Shown here: in pieces, positions 1-10,570 of the stretch
Position numbering within the stretch: the stretch's first letter is position 1
Layout of the letters: each line of letters begins with the position of its first letter
Assembly: GCA_963210315.1 (NCBI GenBank)
Contig: OY723294.1
Coordinates: 558,001-622,000, forward strand
Length of the DNA: 64,000 nt
Direction: 5' to 3'
Source: Rhynchopus euleeides
Lineage: Eukaryota > Euglenozoa > Diplonemea > Diplonemida > Diplonemidae
The notes under the pieces: model-generated
The model's database searches: none
The model's input: only the letters and a program-made list of their open reading frames with translations
What the model was told of the DNA's origin: nothing
Translations under genes and position numbers: made by a program

Positions 1-3000
1 TTGCCACCTTGAAGGTCGGGTGGGAGACACACTCTGTCAGCTGCGCGATCATCTTCGGATGCATCTTCTTCGGCCCCACCTGCGTCAGCTTCTGGATGAA
101 GTTGGGGTCAGCCAAGGCCTGCTGCGAAACGCTCCACACCACATCCCCGCCGGACCTCGTGGATCGATCGACCTTCTCACCCATCACAAGGCAGATGGCC
201 TCCATGACACGCCGCACAACAGGCGCGGGCGACCCTATACACCGCACCGCTGCGAGCTCCTTCTCGGAGATTGACTTCAGATTGTCCTTCGCCTGCTCAA
301 ACGCCGGCACCGCCACACCGAGAAGCGCCTTGCACTCCTCTCGCGTCCTGGAGTGCGACTCCACCCTTTCGAGGCAGCTCGCCTCCAGCTCCTCAAAGGC
401 AGCCTGCTTCTCCTTCTCACGGTCCCTCCAGGTGATGAGGTCTGCCTGCAGCACACCCCTCTGCACGACGATCTCCTTAAGCACCTCCGTTAGTGTCTCC
501 ACATCGTCGAGGTATTTCTCGCCCTGTGCCCTGACAGACTCTATGAGACGTATCACCGTGCTGTACCGATTTGCCGAACCCCTCAGGTCGTGGTTTCCAA
601 TCCCATACATCTTGCAGAAGGTCACGGCGAGCATGCGGAATGTGCTTGGGGGAGGTGCCGCACCGCGCTGCTCCGCCACCCCTTTGTATACCGCGTGCAT
701 CGCCTCGCTGACCCGCTCCAGCTGAGGCCGTGTCAGCGAGAAGGCGGCGTTCTTACAGAGGGATGCGACGTATTGCACGCACGATGCCCGCGTGATGACA
801 AACTCTCTGAGGCTGACGAAAAGCGCTGAGGTGACGAGCGCAGGGAACTCGCGCTGCCACCGCCCCACCTCACCCGACTCCGGGCCCCGGGTGAGGAGGA
901 CGATATGGAGTGTGTTGCAGATCTTCTCCGAGACGAGGGTGCGCTGCCGCTCGTTGGGGGAGTCCTCCAGGAGCTTCCTGCTGAGGGCCTGGTTCAGCGC
1001 GGGTGGGATCAGCCCGCACAGATCGGGGGATGCGACCATCAGCGCGATATCCGCAACCATGTTGTCCGCCATGCAGTTGTCGTGGAGGATCCAGGCAACG
1101 CCGCGGGTCGACTCCATTGTCTTTTTGAAAACCGACTCGCGCCGCTCCGCCCAGTCGAGCCCACGGCTGTCGAAGTCATCCACAACACTATACCCCAGGA
1201 TGAAGCATGCGAGCTCCGCAGCGAGCACCATCTCATCTCCCTGATCGCAGGAAACCACGCAGTGTCCACGGGTCGGCTGTATCCCACGCACAACATTGGA
1301 AACCAGCAGCGCCAGCGAGCTGTCGATCGTGAAGGGCGCCAGCGAGGCCATCCTCGACTTCATCCTGACCCTCTCGGCAATGCTGACCGCCTGCGGCGCC
1401 TCGCTTTCGGAGCACATGCTGTCGGAGAGGGGCTGCGAGGCAGGGGTGCCCTTCGCCTCCCAGCCGCCGCCCTTCTCAGCTGCCTGGGCCTGCTGCGCAG
1501 CGGCCTGCCTCGCCTTCGACTTCATCGGGAGCTGCATCTGCTTCTGCTGCTGCTGCTGCTGCCTCTGCCGGGCAGCCGTGGCCGACGCCAGGATAACAGC
1601 ATCATTCCCCCCGATGGTGCCCCTCGCCTCCGGCTGCAGCAGCGCCTTGGTGCAGGCTGTGTGCAGGCAATTCGCATAGCTCTGCACCAACTTGACAAGC
1701 TCCTCCATCGTGATCTGCGTCGCGGCGTGCGCCTCGAATGCCTCCTTCCCGACCTCAGGAACAGAAGGCTCCTGCACCCCCGAGGAAACCACCTGGGAGG
1801 CTTCAAGCGCTTCAACCACCTCAGGTGACATCGGTCCAATCACGGTGTAGAGGAGCTGGGATGGCTTCAGAGCGGTGTCGGTGAACTGCACCCGCATGAT
1901 GGCGGAAATAGCATCCAGAATCTTCTGGTCGGATTGGAGCAGATCGGAGAGGACGAGGAAGCGGCCCATCCTGGCATGTATCTCGTAGGTCATGAGGGAG
2001 AGGATGTGGTGTGTCTTCGTCAGGCGAGAAGAGGGGCAGGAGACGATGGTCCTCGCAACCCTGAACACGTCAGAAGACCTCCAGAGGAAGAGGTTGTCGT
2101 CCCTCTCCTCGAAGTTGTCCCTGAAGAAGACCCACAGCTGCACCAGGATGTCTGAGAGGCGCATGCCCAGGTTGAAGAAGGTGGGCCCCTTCCACATCAC
2201 GAAGATGTTCGACAGGATCTGCGAGCATGCCAATGGGGACATCTCATCCAAGAGGTGGAAGATGACGAAGTGTGACGCCAGCCTGGCTGAAACGTTTTTT
2301 TCATCCCTCGCGCCGCTGGGGCCGCCGGTGCACAGCGTCCCGATGAAGGAGGTGTCGGTCAGCACAAGCTGTGTCGCCTGGGGCCCCCACCACTTCTTCA
2401 TCTTCACCAGAGCGAGAAGGGCTTCGTGCAGCGAGTCGGGCGTGGTGGGGTTTGGGTCTGCTATGTGCATGTCATCTAGAGCCACGACACAGGAGGTGCC
2501 CAGAGGTGGGCCCACAACGCCCTGCCTCCTCCGGGTGAGTTTCAGGACCAGGTGGTGCAGCAGCGCCTCCGCAGTGCACGTCCTGGACACCGTGGAGAAG
2601 ATGGGGAGGCAGTTCTGCGACTTGGCGAGAATCTTGTGGAGCACGCCAGTCTTCCCCGTCCCGGGTCCCCCCGTCACCGCGAATGCCACGCCAGACTTCG
2701 ACAGCAGCTCGTGGTGGTAGGCGATCCGGAGGAAGGCGGTTGAGGGGCAGAAATACGACGCCGAGGCGTAGCTCCCCTGCACCGCAGCCACCGCAGCCTC
2801 CAGCTGCGTGTTCTCCGCCAGCCGCACCCACCGCCCGTCACAGGGATAGCATTCCGTGATGCAGGCCCCTGTGGGCAGGGCCCGGAGGAGCAAAGGCGAC
2901 CATGACGGCAACCACTGGATGACGGCCTCCAGAAAATCCTTGCAGGCTGTGTCGTCGAGGCACTGCGACACGATGAGGATTGCGGCGTGCGCCAGAGGGA

Positions 3001-6000
3001 CTTCGACATACACAACAGATGCATCGGAGGTGTCTGCGTAGGTGGTGATCTGATCCAGAATCGCACAGTACAGCAAAGCGATGCGCCTTGCGATGACAAA
3101 GGGGTGCACAGGGAACTTACACTTCGCACGCTTGAGATACTCGAGACAAGGCGGCAGGGCAACCTCTGAGAAGGTAAATATCTGGGGGGAGAAGGCACCG
3201 AACAGCTTCCGGATCCCCTCTGATGAGCGCAGGATCATCGATTTGAAGACGCCCCTCCACTCCCCCGGGGACTCCTGCGGCACCGCGAAGAGGGCACACC
3301 GCGTGATGACCCCCGGCGTGACGTCCATAATATGCGTCGCCTCGAAGATGATCTTCCCACGCGGCGAAAGCTGTATCCTCTCCCCGCTGAGGCACTGGTA
3401 TTCCGCAGGTTCGTCTCTGAGGAGACCGTGCCATTTGTCGGCAATCCCGAGGCCCCCATCCATCACCAGCCACGTGTGGTGATCGGGGAGGGATTTCCTC
3501 AGGAGGGTGGGGAGAACGCCCGCCTCCCAGCGCCCACCCTCCTTCAGGCGGCCCTGCAGGGTCGAAAGGGGCATCGATCCGGGCACAATGCAGTGCACCG
3601 TCGGGGGGGTTTTGAAACAAGCCCCGAGGAGGTCGATCAGTGCTGTCTTCCCAGAGCTGCTCTTCCCCCATATGATTAGGGTTCTGTGGAAGGACAACAG
3701 CTGCAGCAGAGTTTCGATGTGGGGCAGCAACCCCTGGGATGGGATGTAAGGCGTGTCGTTGATGGTGACAACATCGCGTTTGGAGTCGAAGATCTCAAGC
3801 GTGGTCTCCTCGCTTGGGGCCAGGGTGACGCGCGACCTGTGTATGAGGGGGCCGTACTCTGCGAAGCACTTCTCAAACATCACGCCGAACGTCTCGAATT
3901 CATCGCCACGCAGCTGGGCAACCGCAACGGCATAACAGGCACATGCAACCAGGCGAAACTCCTGCCAGTCTGCGGTTGCAGTGGAGGGTTCGAGCTCGAC
4001 CCGCTGCTTCGACCTGGCCTGAACCACGGAGCAGATCTTCTCCAGCAGGACGAGGGGCGGGGGCAGGCTGAGGATACCCTGCGACATCGCCAGGAGAAGC
4101 GTGAGGCACTGCGCAAACTTCTCCGCCATGGTGTAGCACCCCGCGACGAACAGCTTCTGCATTGCGATCATCTCGGTGTCGGGCGTCACCATGTGGCACA
4201 CCCTGAAGTGCTGGCTCAGCCCCTCCGGGAAGGCCGTGCCCCCCGAGGCCCTGCCGCAGGCCTGCTGCCGGATCCCCGCCAGCACGAAGCATCTGTGGAG
4301 GGACACCTTCGCATCGCCGGAGGACCATTTGTCCAGCTCAACCCTTTCCAGCCGCGCCGACGCCGGGGAGTAGATGTTGCAGAGAGCGGTCGTCAGGCGT
4401 GACAGCACACACCCCTGAAGGAGGTCCATCCCCAGGAGCACGCACATCGCACCGCAGGAGAGCGCCCCAGATAGCGTGTTCCGAGCCACCTCCCAGGGGA
4501 TCTGGTCGCTGCAGGAGAGGACGACACACTTCAGGCCCAGAAGGGCTGCGAGATCTTGGACTAGAGTCAGCTTGCCCACCCCACTAGGCCCGTTGAGGAG
4601 AATGGGTGCCCGGGTGGAAGCAAGGGTGAGTATCATGGAGCGCTGTGCGCGGATTGTGACAGGCGTGCAGACTATGGGGGTCCTGTGCCCCAGGAACTCG
4701 TAGCGGTAGGGGTGGGAGATGTAGCCCGTCGTGATGGCGACCCTCTCGCAGCGCATGGTGTGCTTCACCATGAAGGAGTAGGTGAAATCCTGCGGGGTCT
4801 CGACGCCCTCATCGATCAGCACGTCCAGCCTCTGCCTCGTCGTCAGAAAGCTCTGCACCAGCTTCTCAAGCAGCACCCGCCGCTGCGACGTCAGCAGCCT
4901 GCCACTCCCTCCACCATCCGAAGGCGTTTCGTTGGAACTCGACACCTTATCGAAGGTGAGGGGTTGCATGCCCAACACGCGCTGCCTCGCCCCTCCGAGC
5001 GCCCCATCCCCGAGACTAAAGACGAGCGGCGTGCGGACGTGATCTGACACCTCGGCTGCGGCCTGCAGTGTGGGACTCCCTCGCTGTGGCGGCCCTCGGT
5101 GAATGCCGCTCTCAGCAAGAAGGGGCGAGGGAGACGGCGTGGGGGCTGCGCTGGAATGAGAGTCGGAGCCGCCCGCCCCCTCCGCCCCCTCCGCCAGCGC
5201 CGCCTCGACGCAGTGTGAGTAGTCCAGCAGGACGGTGGCGTCGGAAACGCTGTTCCTGATGCGTTTGCTCAGGGCGCGGAGCCCGCGAGCCCCGTTTGTC
5301 ATGTCCAGCATCTCCGTGATGTCGTTGTGCTCCACAACCCGCATCGCCAGAAGCAGCAGCTGCTCAGGCCAGTTATCGATCCACTCCGCAAGCCCTGTGG
5401 TGCCGTGCTCCTGCACACAACGCGGGAACACCAACGCGAGGGTGTCGGAGATCGACACATCGAGGTTTTCAAGCCATCTGTCGAGCCCCTTCCCAACAGT
5501 CTCCACAGGATGTGCCAACTGCAGCTGCTCCCCGGTTGACGACGTCACAGCCGTGATGTGGAGAGTCTCTGGGTCATGCACAAGCGACTGGACACACCCG
5601 AAGCACTTCGGGAGATGTTCATCGACGGCTGATATGTCCGAACCGGAAGCAGCCAGCATCTGGAGAATCGCGTCATCAGCCAGCCAGTAGAACCTCGCCC
5701 AGGAGCAGCGCTTCACATCGAGGAAGGATGCAAGCCCTTTTTGCACCTCAAGCAGCTGTGTGTGGACATCGATCAGCCTGTCGAGGAACTCCTCCCCGAG
5801 GCTGATAAGCCGCATGACACAATCCGCCTCCCTCATCAAGGAGCACCACTTCTTGTGTGCGCGGTGGAACAGCCGCGCCTCTTTGCCAAGCCCGGTACAG
5901 ACCTCCTCGTTGTCGAATATCGGCTTCAGGTTGGTCCACGTCTCCTGCAGCCCGATCCAATTGGTGAGGATGTCCTGCAGGCGGGTCAGCTGTCCCTCCC

Positions 6001-9000
6001 AGTCGCGGGCGACGTTTTCAAAGGCCTCGAGGCAGGCCAGGCGGAGGAGCTGCGTGGAGGTGATGTGTTTGTCGATCACAACGAGGAGGTCGTGCGCCTT
6101 AGCGACGGGGATCACCTTGCAGCCGGACCACTCGGTGAACTTCATGCGGTGCTCCTTCCATTCGTTCTTCATCCCCTCGATGATAGCCTCCACCTCTGCC
6201 TCCCGGGCGGCCTGCACCGCGAGCGCCGCGACAAACGCCCTCTTCTGCTCGATGCCATGCTCGATGAGGTGCGCCACCGTTATCTCCGCATTGGGCGGGC
6301 ACCGCAGCTCTTGCGTCACCTGCTTCCAATGCCGGATCCGGATGCCAGGCCCGGTGAGCTGGCCTATCCAGGGGAGGTGGTTGTGGAATGTGGCAATCTC
6401 GCCCTCCAGCTTCTTCGCAACCTGGCAGGGCCCCGGGTACCCCCTCACGGCACGCTGCGACATGCGGACTGTCCGGTGCCACTCCCCGACGAGGAGCTGA
6501 AGCTTCTGCGCATCCATATGCTGCACCTGGGTTTCATAGCACCGCGGCTGCTGGTCTGACCACTGGAATGCCGTGCGCCACAGGAGGTAGAATGGAAGGG
6601 ACTCCCTCTGCAGGTCTTTGATAGCAGGCCACTCGCTGCGGGGGAGCCCGAAGATCGCCTCATGCCGCTGGCACTGCTCGCTCCGCCTCTGCGCATCCCC
6701 GAGCAGGTCGCGCAGCGCCTGCGCCTTCTCCGCTGTCACCTCCGTCAGCTCGCAGTCGCTCACCGCCATCAGCTCCTTCACCATTTCACGGTAGGCCACC
6801 AGGTCCTCCTGCAGCGCCTCCCTGTTGCAGTGGATCTGCCTGATGAACTCCTTCTCCTCCTCCACAAGAAGCCTGTCGGATTCCCCGAGGGCAGCGCGGA
6901 TCCGCATAGGCCATTCCTGCATGGTGAATACCTCTGCAGCCTCCTCGTCTGTCAGGCCTCTGTTGTATCGATCCAACACCTCGGCCCTCACATAGGAGAC
7001 ACGTTCGAAGTCCTCCGACTCGACTCTGAGGAGCTCTTCGCGCATCCGGTTGGTGTTGATGCGGAATGCTTCAAAAGACTCGGCGGTGGCGGGTCGGAGC
7101 TGCATCTCCGTCCACAGCGTGTTGTAAAGCGTGGTGGCAGCGGTGGTGGTCGCCACAACCCGTTTAGCAGCGAGGGACAGATGCTTCTCTATCGCCGCCG
7201 TCACCCTCTCGCGCAGCACCGCCTTCGCCTGGGAGCAGTCGACAGTGAACACCTGGCAGAACACAACATCAGGGCTCCTCCTGTCGACAGAACGCTTCTG
7301 CTCCAGGAGCCCATCGAGAACGCCTGCCAGCCTTGACATGTCAGACAGGTCTGCATAGAGGGTTGAGTCTTCCCCCGCCTCCTTCCGCCGCAGCAGGGGC
7401 TGCAGCTCGCGGTAGCAGGAGAGGAGGCTGTGCAGGTGGGGGACGCTTGAGTCGAACACCGCATCGATGCGTTGGGCAGCGCTGGTGAGGATGGAGTCGT
7501 TCTCAGCGATGACAGGGATGTAGCTGTCAGGGAGGTCCAGGGAGCTGAGGAATGTCCTCTCAATGCTGGGCACAGCCACGGCAACCGCGACCATGTCGTG
7601 GACTATCGCGTGCATCCGCTGGCGGATGTCCTGCAGGCCCCACTCATACCCGATGGTGTCGTTTCGGGGCCCGAGAACCTTCAGCGATAGCCCAAGGAGG
7701 GGGCACGTCTCGTTTGGGTTTTTCGGAGGCAGGCCCAGCAGGGCGTATCTATCGTTGCGCCATGACGGCGCAAGCCCCTCTGAGGGTGGGGTGGCAAACC
7801 CTTCGAAGAATCCGAGCAGCTTCTCGATGGATTGGACGAGGAGTTGGCGGAGGGAGGATCCCATCTTATAGGTCACCACCTTGAGGAAACGGCCCAACTC
7901 GCTGGCCCGATAGGTTGACTCCGTGGGGTAGTTGCATTTGAACCTCTGCTTGAGGGTTGCGAGGAGGGCGGATTCGACATCCGTCTTCCAGCGGATCAGC
8001 TTGTTCTTCACCATCGTCTTCGCGTGGGCGGATTGCATCCGGCAGAACTCATCGAAAGGGACTATCCTGCTGAGAAAGGCGCTCCCCCGGCACACCCCTC
8101 CTCCGTCCTGCATGGGGACCCCATCGGAGCGGCAGCTGGAGGCATCAACCCCCACGCACCCCTGGGGCACTGCCTGGGCACTGCTGCCACCCAGCAGAAG
8201 TGAGGCTGCTGGGTCTGACAGAGGCAGGCCACCGTCAGCTGGTTGAGAGGTAGCGAGTAGCATGCCCATCCTCACGACACCTCCGCTGTGGGGTGGTTGC
8301 GAAGGGCTGGCGGAGTGGCTGTCCCCCGAAGCGTCATCCCCGGGTTGGGTGACCTGCTGCTGGCTCTGCTGCTGCTGCGCAGCGGCTTGTTTCTTCTTCG
8401 CGCTGCGGGCGGTGAGGCTGATGAGAAACACTTTTTCATACGGAGCAAACGCCTCCGCAACACGCACCAACGTCCTCTGCGTCGGCTGCGTCACCTGAAA
8501 ACACTTCGACAGGAATGACCTGGCAGAGTTAAACCTCGCCCGCCTCTGCATGTCCTTCGGCAGGGGTGGCGCCTTCACCTCATAGGAATAACCCAGCTCC
8601 GTCTCGACATCCAGCGGGGCTATCTGGTGGAGAAACTTCGGACTCCGCATGTAGTACTGAAGGCGGCCCCTCCGAACGGCATAGAAGTGCTCTGCAACGA
8701 TTTGATCCAGGTATTCCCTGACACGGGGTTGCCACGACATGGGGAGCTTTGCGGCTGCCTTGGAGAGGACCCTCGTTAAGGTGTACTCATCGATGCTGCG
8801 GTCCTCGTCATCGCCCATCATGGAGAGGAGGAACTCCGCCCGGACGAGGCGTTCGCTCTCCCGCCTCAGAGCCTTCAGCGACACCGCCCTGCTGTTGAAC
8901 TCCTCGACGGATTCATCCGCAAACCTCAGCTGGAACCGGCTCACCTGGCGCTGCTCCACCACGCCATCCTTCTCCAGGTCTATGTTGTAGAACATGGTTG

Positions 9001-10570
9001 CAGGATCCCTCCCAATCACAGCGCAGGGCGCCCACACAACCCCACCCGGAACGCTGTTGTCGTAGAGCTGGACAAACCCATCCTCATCGGCCCTCCCCTC
9101 CGTGTCGTCAAACAGCTCCAGGGGGAGGAACCCATCTAGCCTGTCGTAGAGCCCCTCGGTTCCGACATCCGCCTGCGAGTCGACACACAACCCCCACATG
9201 GGGCGCACGACCTCCGCAGATGATGACGAAGATGATGACGACGACGAGACACCACCACCACCACCACCCACCCAAGGGCCTGCCTCGAGAGTCCCTGGGA
9301 GTGGATGTGGGGTCTCAGAGCTGGAGGTGGAGTGAGGCGGCGCCGCGATGCGGAGTGTTGCCCCCTGCTGCGCTTCCCCGGGGGGGCAGGGCAGGTGGGA
9401 GGGCGGCGCGGCAGTCGGAGGGGCAGGGGCGCCGAGGGGTCTCGCGGCGAAGGGGGTGACGGGCGTCCCGATCGGCGCGGAGATGCTACCGCCGAACAGC
9501 GAGATGGGGTTGGGGCGGGCTGCCGACACCGGCACCTCAGGCATCGGGGTGGCTTCCCCATCGGAGTTGGGTGGGTTGGGCACCGCCCCTAGAGCCACGG
9601 CGTACAGCCCTGAGTCTTTATCCCGGAAACCCGCCGCCAGGGCATGGCTCCCTGTGGCGGCCTGCCGCCTCCGGCTCGTCTCCTGGAGGTACATCCGAAC
9701 AGGGCTGAGCATCCCAACCTGGCACGACAGGAACCCCCCTATCCTCTCCGAGGGGGTCGAGCCGCAGTTCTCATAGAGCTTCAGCAGCTGATCCCTGTCG
9801 CAGGATGGGGCGGGTGGGGCGGGCGCCGCAACCGCCATACCTCCTCCTCCTCCCCCTCCACCCCCAGGCGCAGATGAGGAGACACTGCTCAGGGGCGTCT
9901 GCCTCAAACCCCCAGAAGCAAAAGGGTAGGGTGCCGCGGTGGCTGCGGTGGTGGCGGCATCCGCCCCCCGCGCCGAGGCTCTGCGCCCCCTGTGAGGGCC
10001 ACCCGGAGGAGGGAGGGAGGGCGGCGCCGGCGCGATGGGGTTTGGGATGAGGGAAGACGACGCGGCGGCGGATGCCGAGGAGGTGGCGGGTGAGGACGAG
10101 GTATCCCCTGGCAGAAACCCGCTGGGGCCGAGCTTGCTGCGGAGGGTGGTCGAGGTGAGGAGGACGTTCTTCCGCGCCTCGCGGATGACGCGCTGGCGGC
10201 GGGGTGGCTTATCGCCGATGGAGGTTCCGACAAACTTTTCGAACCCGCGGGGGAGGAACGCCTCCACGCTGGTCAGGCTCTGGGCATGCTGCATGAGACT
10301 CCTCGCGACAAGCTCTCTCATCCATGAGGAGTCCCCAGCGCACACCTTAAACCCCGGCAGACAGGGGAGGTACCTCGCCACCTGGTCCTGATGGAGCTTC
10401 CTCAGCTGCTGATAGCTCCTCTCAAGCCGCGCCACCAAACTGAAATCTGTATCCTCGGCATCAACCGGGATTCCTGGGGTCGGCGGGTTGGTCGTGCTGC
10501 ACCTGCTGCTGCTGCCGCTGCTGGCAGCCGCATCGCCCCCTCCGCTGTGATCTCCTCGGGGGGTCGTCAT
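1..10570 (-). CDS. Divergent dynein heavy chain, N-terminal ~3,520 residues (continues off left edge)
   Basis: One uninterrupted minus-strand frame opens with ATG at 10570-10568 and is still open at base 1, with no intron. Residues ~1-560 are low-complexity Ser/Pro/Gly/Gln-rich. A dynein tail and linker follow (for example IRIRHWKQ near residue 1413 and KRCSWARFYWLADD near 1627), then the AAA ring. AAA1 is preceded by the usual YRYEFLG block, but its Walker A reads GPSGVGKL (residue ~1993; S/T after Lys lost), and the expected CFDEFNR Walker B is CVLLGMDLL (~2030). AAA2 has GKSSSGKT (~2303) with WLVMDGG. AAA3 has intact GGPGTGKT (~2635) and VALDDMH (~2695). AAA4 has a degenerate P-loop, SCDQGDEMVLA (~3103). 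The stalk and microtubule-binding region is present (PAFEQAKDNL, PVVRRVMEAICL ~3457). Family members are microtubule motors. Loss of the AAA1 site suggests a non-motile or regulatory heavy chain, comparable to DNHD1-type proteins (inference). Confidence 0.93.
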   Translation of the reverse strand, partial: MTTPRGDHSGGGDAAASSGSSSRCSTTNPPTPGIPVDAEDTDFSLVARLERSYQQLRKLHQDQVARYLPCLPGFKVCAGDSSWMRELVARSLMQHAQSLTSVEAFLPRGFEKFVGTSIGDKPPRRQRVIREARKNVLLTSTTLRSKLGPSGFLPGDTSSSPATSSASAAASSSLIPNPIAPAPPSLPPPGGPHRGRRASARGADAATTAATAAPYPFASGGLRQTPLSSVSSSAPGGGGGGGGGMAVAAPAPPAPSCDRDQLLKLYENCGSTPSERIGGFLSCQVGMLSPVRMYLQETSRRRQAATGSHALAAGFRDKDSGLYAVALGAVPNPPNSDGEATPMPEVPVSAARPNPISLFGGSISAPIGTPVTPFAARPLGAPAPPTAAPPSHLPCPPGEAQQGATLRIAAPPHSTSSSETPHPLPGTLEAGPWVGGGGGGVSSSSSSSSSSAEVVRPMWGLCVDSQADVGTEGLYDRLDGFLPLELFDDTEGRADEDGFVQLYDNSVPGGVVWAPCAVIGRDPATMFYNIDLEKDGVVEQRQVSRFQLRFADESVEEFNSRAVSLKALRRESERLVRAEFLLSMMGDDEDRSIDEYTLTRVLSKAAAKLPMSWQPRVREYLDQIVAEHFYAVRRGRLQYYMRSPKFLHQIAPLDVETELGYSYEVKAPPLPKDMQRRARFNSARSFLSKCFQVTQPTQRTLVRVAEAFAPYEKVFLISLTARSAKKKQAAAQQQQSQQQVTQPGDDASGDSHSASPSQPPHSGGVVRMGMLLATSQPADGGLPLSDPAASLLLGGSSAQAVPQGCVGVDASSCRSDGVPMQDGGGVCRGSAFLSRIVPFDEFCRMQSAHAKTMVKNKLIRWKTDVESALLATLKQRFKCNYPTESTYRASELGRFLKVVTYKMGSSLRQLLVQSIEKLLGFFEGFATPPSEGLAPSWRNDRYALLGLPPKNPNETCPLLGLSLKVLGPRNDTIGYEWGLQDIRQRMHAIVHDMVAVAVAVPSIERTFLSSLDLPDSYIPVIAENDSILTSAAQRIDAVFDSSVPHLHSLLSCYRELQPLLRRKEAGEDSTLYADLSDMSRLAGVLDGLLEQKRSVDRRSPDVVFCQVFTVDCSQAKAVLRERVTAAIEKHLSLAAKRVVATTTAATTLYNTLWTEMQLRPATAESFEAFRINTNRMREELLRVESEDFERVSYVRAEVLDRYNRGLTDEEAAEVFTMQEWPMRIRAALGESDRLLVEEEKEFIRQIHCNREALQEDLVAYREMVKELMAVSDCELTEVTAEKAQALRDLLGDAQRRSEQCQRHEAIFGLPRSEWPAIKDLQRESLPFYLLWRTAFQWSDQQPRCYETQVQHMDAQKLQLLVGEWHRTVRMSQRAVRGYPGPCQVAKKLEGEIATFHNHLPWIGQLTGPGIRIRHWKQVTQELRCPPNAEITVAHLIEHGIEQKRAFVAALAVQAAREAEVEAIIEGMKNEWKEHRMKFTEWSGCKVIPVAKAHDLLVVIDKHITSTQLLRLACLEAFENVARDWEGQLTRLQDILTNWIGLQETWTNLKPIFDNEEVCTGLGKEARLFHRAHKKWCSLMREADCVMRLISLGEEFLDRLIDVHTQLLEVQKGLASFLDVKRCSWARFYWLADDAILQMLAASGSDISAVDEHLPKCFGCVQSLVHDPETLHITAVTSSTGEQLQLAHPVETVGKGLDRWLENLDVSISDTLALVFPRCVQEHGTTGLAEWIDNWPEQLLLLAMRVVEHNDITEMLDMTNGARGLRALSKRIRNSVSDATVLLDYSHCVEAALAEGAEGAGGSDSHSSAAPTPSPSPLLAESGIHRGPPQRGSPTLQAAAEVSDHVRTPLVFSLGDGALGGARQRVLGMQPLTFDKVSSSNETPSDGGGSGRLLTSQRRVLLEKLVQSFLTTRQRLDVLIDEGVETPQDFTYSFMVKHTMRCERVAITTGYISHPYRYEFLGHRTPIVCTPVTIRAQRSMILTLASTRAPILLNGPSGVGKLTLVQDLAALLGLKCVVLSCSDQIPWEVARNTLSGALSCGAMCVLLGMDLLQGCVLSRLTTALCNIYSPASARLERVELDKWSSGDAKVSLHRCFVLAGIRQQACGRASGGTAFPEGLSQHFRVCHMVTPDTEMIAMQKLFVAGCYTMAEKFAQCLTLLLAMSQGILSLPPPLVLLEKICSVVQARSKQRVELEPSTATADWQEFRLVACACYAVAVAQLRGDEFETFGVMFEKCFAEYGPLIHRSRVTLAPSEETTLEIFDSKRDVVTINDTPYIPSQGLLPHIETLLQLLSFHRTLIIWGKSSSGKTALIDLLGACFKTPPTVHCIVPGSMPLSTLQGRLKEGGRWEAGVLPTLLRKSLPDHHTWLVMDGGLGIADKWHGLLRDEPAEYQCLSGERIQLSPRGKIIFEATHIMDVTPGVITRCALFAVPQESPGEWRGVFKSMILRSSEGIRKLFGAFSPQIFTFSEVALPPCLEYLKRAKCKFPVHPFVIARRIALLYCAILDQITTYADTSDASVVYVEVPLAHAAILIVSQCLDDTACKDFLEAVIQWLPSWSPLLLRALPTGACITECYPCDGRWVRLAENTQLEAAVAAVQGSYASASYFCPSTAFLRIAYHHELLSKSGVAFAVTGGPGTGKTGVLHKILAKSQNCLPIFSTVSRTCTAEALLHHLVLKLTRRRQGVVGPPLGTSCVVALDDMHIADPNPTTPDSLHEALLALVKMKKWWGPQATQLVLTDTSFIGTLCTGGPSGARDEKNVSARLASHFVIFHLLDEMSPLACSQILSNIFVMWKGPTFFNLGMRLSDILVQLWVFFRDNFEERDDNLFLWRSSDVFRVARTIVSCPSSRLTKTHHILSLMTYEIHARMGRFLVLSDLLQSDQKILDAISAIMRVQFTDTALKPSQLLYTVIGPMSPEVVEALEASQVVSSGVQEPSVPEVGKEAFEAHAATQITMEELVKLVQSYANCLHTACTKALLQPEARGTIGGNDAVILASATAARQRQQQQQQKQMQLPMKSKARQAAAQQAQAAEKGGGWEAKGTPASQPLSDSMCSESEAPQAVSIAERVRMKSRMASLAPFTIDSSLALLVSNVVRGIQPTRGHCVVSCDQGDEMVLAAELACFILGYSVVDDFDSRGLDWAERRESVFKKTMESTRGVAWILHDNCMADNMVADIALMVASPDLCGLIPPALNQALSRKLLEDSPNERQRTLVSEKICNTLHIVLLTRGPESGEVGRWQREFPALVTSALFVSLREFVITRASCVQYVASLCKNAAFSLTRPQLERVSEAMHAVYKGVAEQRGAAPPPSTFRMLAVTFCKMYGIGNHDLRGSANRYSTVIRLIESVRAQGEKYLDDVETLTEVLKEIVVQRGVLQADLITWRDREKEKQAAFEELEASCLERVESHSRTREECKALLGVAVPAFEQAKDNLKSISEKELAAVRCIGSPAPVVRRVMEAICLVMGEKVDRSTRSGGDVVWSVSQQALADPNFIQKLTQVGPKKMHPKMIAQLTECVSHPTFKVA

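Noticed and set aside
9-5500. Several plus-strand frames of 60-310 codons opposite the dynein gene
   Set aside because: They follow the antisense of a long conserved frame, contain no domains and overlap one another. High GC keeps antisense frames open.
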